This document shows, one piece after another, positions 5,968 to 6,253 of a stretch of 6,253 nt of DNA (the first letter of the stretch is position 1; each line of letters starts with the position of its first letter). Position numbers and translations under genes: made by a program. The notes below the pieces were generated by a model, which saw nothing but the letters and a program-made list of their open reading frames with translations, did no database searches and was not told the origin of the DNA. Source of the DNA: Frankiales bacterium. Its GTDB lineage: Bacteria; Actinomycetota; Actinomycetes; Mycobacteriales; SCTD01. Where the stretch lies: positions 1-6,253 of the forward strand of contig JAOPWW010000446.1 of assembly GCA_025965495.1 (NCBI GenBank). Reading direction: 5' to 3'.

Positions 5968-6253
5968 GCAGCTCGACCTCCGTCCCCTGCCCCGGCGTGC
6001 TCGTCACCAGCACGCTGCCGCCGAGGTCCTCGACCCGGCCGCGGACCGAGCGTGCCACGCCCATGCGGCCCTCGGCGGCCGCCTCCTCGAGCCGGCCCGG
6101 GGCGATCCCCGGGCCGTCGTCGCGGACCGTGACCAGCACGGCGTCGCCCTCGTCCTCGACCAGCACCCAGGCCCGGCCGCCGGCGTGCCGCCGCACGTTG
6201 TCCAGGCACGCCGCGACGGCGTCCGCCAGCTCCCGCGCGGCGCGCGCCGGCAG
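5939..6253 (-). CDS. Two-component sensor histidine kinase, C-terminal ATPase domain only (cut by window edge)
   Basis: Only the last 104 residues are in the window, and the frame is open at the right edge. Seen: an N-box LDNVRRHA (visible residues 17-24), a G1 box VRDDGPGIA (43-51), and a G2-type region with EGRMGVARSVRGRVEDLGGS (61-80) and GQGTEVELRVP (88-98). This is the HATPase_c domain of the NarX/DesK-like kinases that use a HisKA_3 dimerisation domain and pair with NarL-type regulators, which fits the next gene. The phospho-accepting histidine, any membrane segments and the sensor domain lie outside the window, so the signal cannot be guessed. It is the probable partner of the response regulator, with which it overlaps by 29 bases. 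Confidence 0.92.
   Translation of the reverse strand: MPARAARELADAVAACLDNVRRHAGGRAWVLVEDEGDAVLVTVRDDGPGIAPGRLEEAAAEGRMGVARSVRGRVEDLGGSVLVTSTPGQGTEVELRVPRTLQHG
5977..5981 (-). promoter_or_regulatory. Ribosome binding site of the response regulator (GGAGG)
   Basis: GGAGG lies on the minus strand nine bases before GTG 5967, embedded in the histidine kinase coding sequence. It fixes the start of the regulator, since no other start codon occurs before the receiver domain begins, and it supports translation coupled to the kinase. Confidence 0.65.

Overview
This is a very GC-rich fragment, by eye well above 70% GC, with a strong G/C bias at third codon positions. That bias also creates long spurious open frames on the opposite strand. 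GTG starts are common and putative -10 boxes sit very close to start codons. An actinobacterial-type poly(A)-specific exoribonuclease (Rv2179c-like), an LTAC-lipobox lipoprotein and a NarL-type two-component pair are also present. Together these indicate a high-GC actinomycete; I cannot assign a genus. Both ends cut through genes, so this is an internal piece of a chromosome or contig. Seven protein genes cover almost all of it, and no gap exceeds about 120 bases.

Layout. Bases 1-1350 (minus strand) hold an exoribonuclease followed 4 bases later by a ZapE/AFG1-type ATPase that runs off the left edge. A 118-base divergent gap (1351-1468) separates them from the plus-strand pair at 1469-3824. 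That pair is a DUF1028 Ntn-hydrolase-like protein with a peptidoglycan-binding-like C-terminus, then a complete glycerol kinase (glpK). The 67 bases between those two contain a GC-rich inverted repeat that runs into the glpK ribosome binding site. glpK converges on a minus-strand lipoprotein predicted to fold as a PQQ-type beta-propeller (3821-5215), and the two stop codons share one CTAG. Upstream of the lipoprotein lies a 92-base gap with a 25-base tandem repeat. Beyond it, on the minus strand, are a LuxR/NarL response regulator (5308-5967) and the C-terminal ATPase domain of its histidine kinase (5939 to the right edge).

How they work together. There are three likely transcription units: exoribonuclease-zapE (RNA turnover and division or AAA+ function), DUF1028-glpK (possible wall-related hydrolase plus glycerol phosphorylation), and kinase-regulator. 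The lipoprotein lies downstream of the two-component pair on the same strand, either read through from it or under its own promoter. I see no phage, transposon, CRISPR, tRNA, rRNA or defence genes. The content looks like ordinary chromosomal housekeeping and signalling genes; the interest lies mainly in the junctions between genes.
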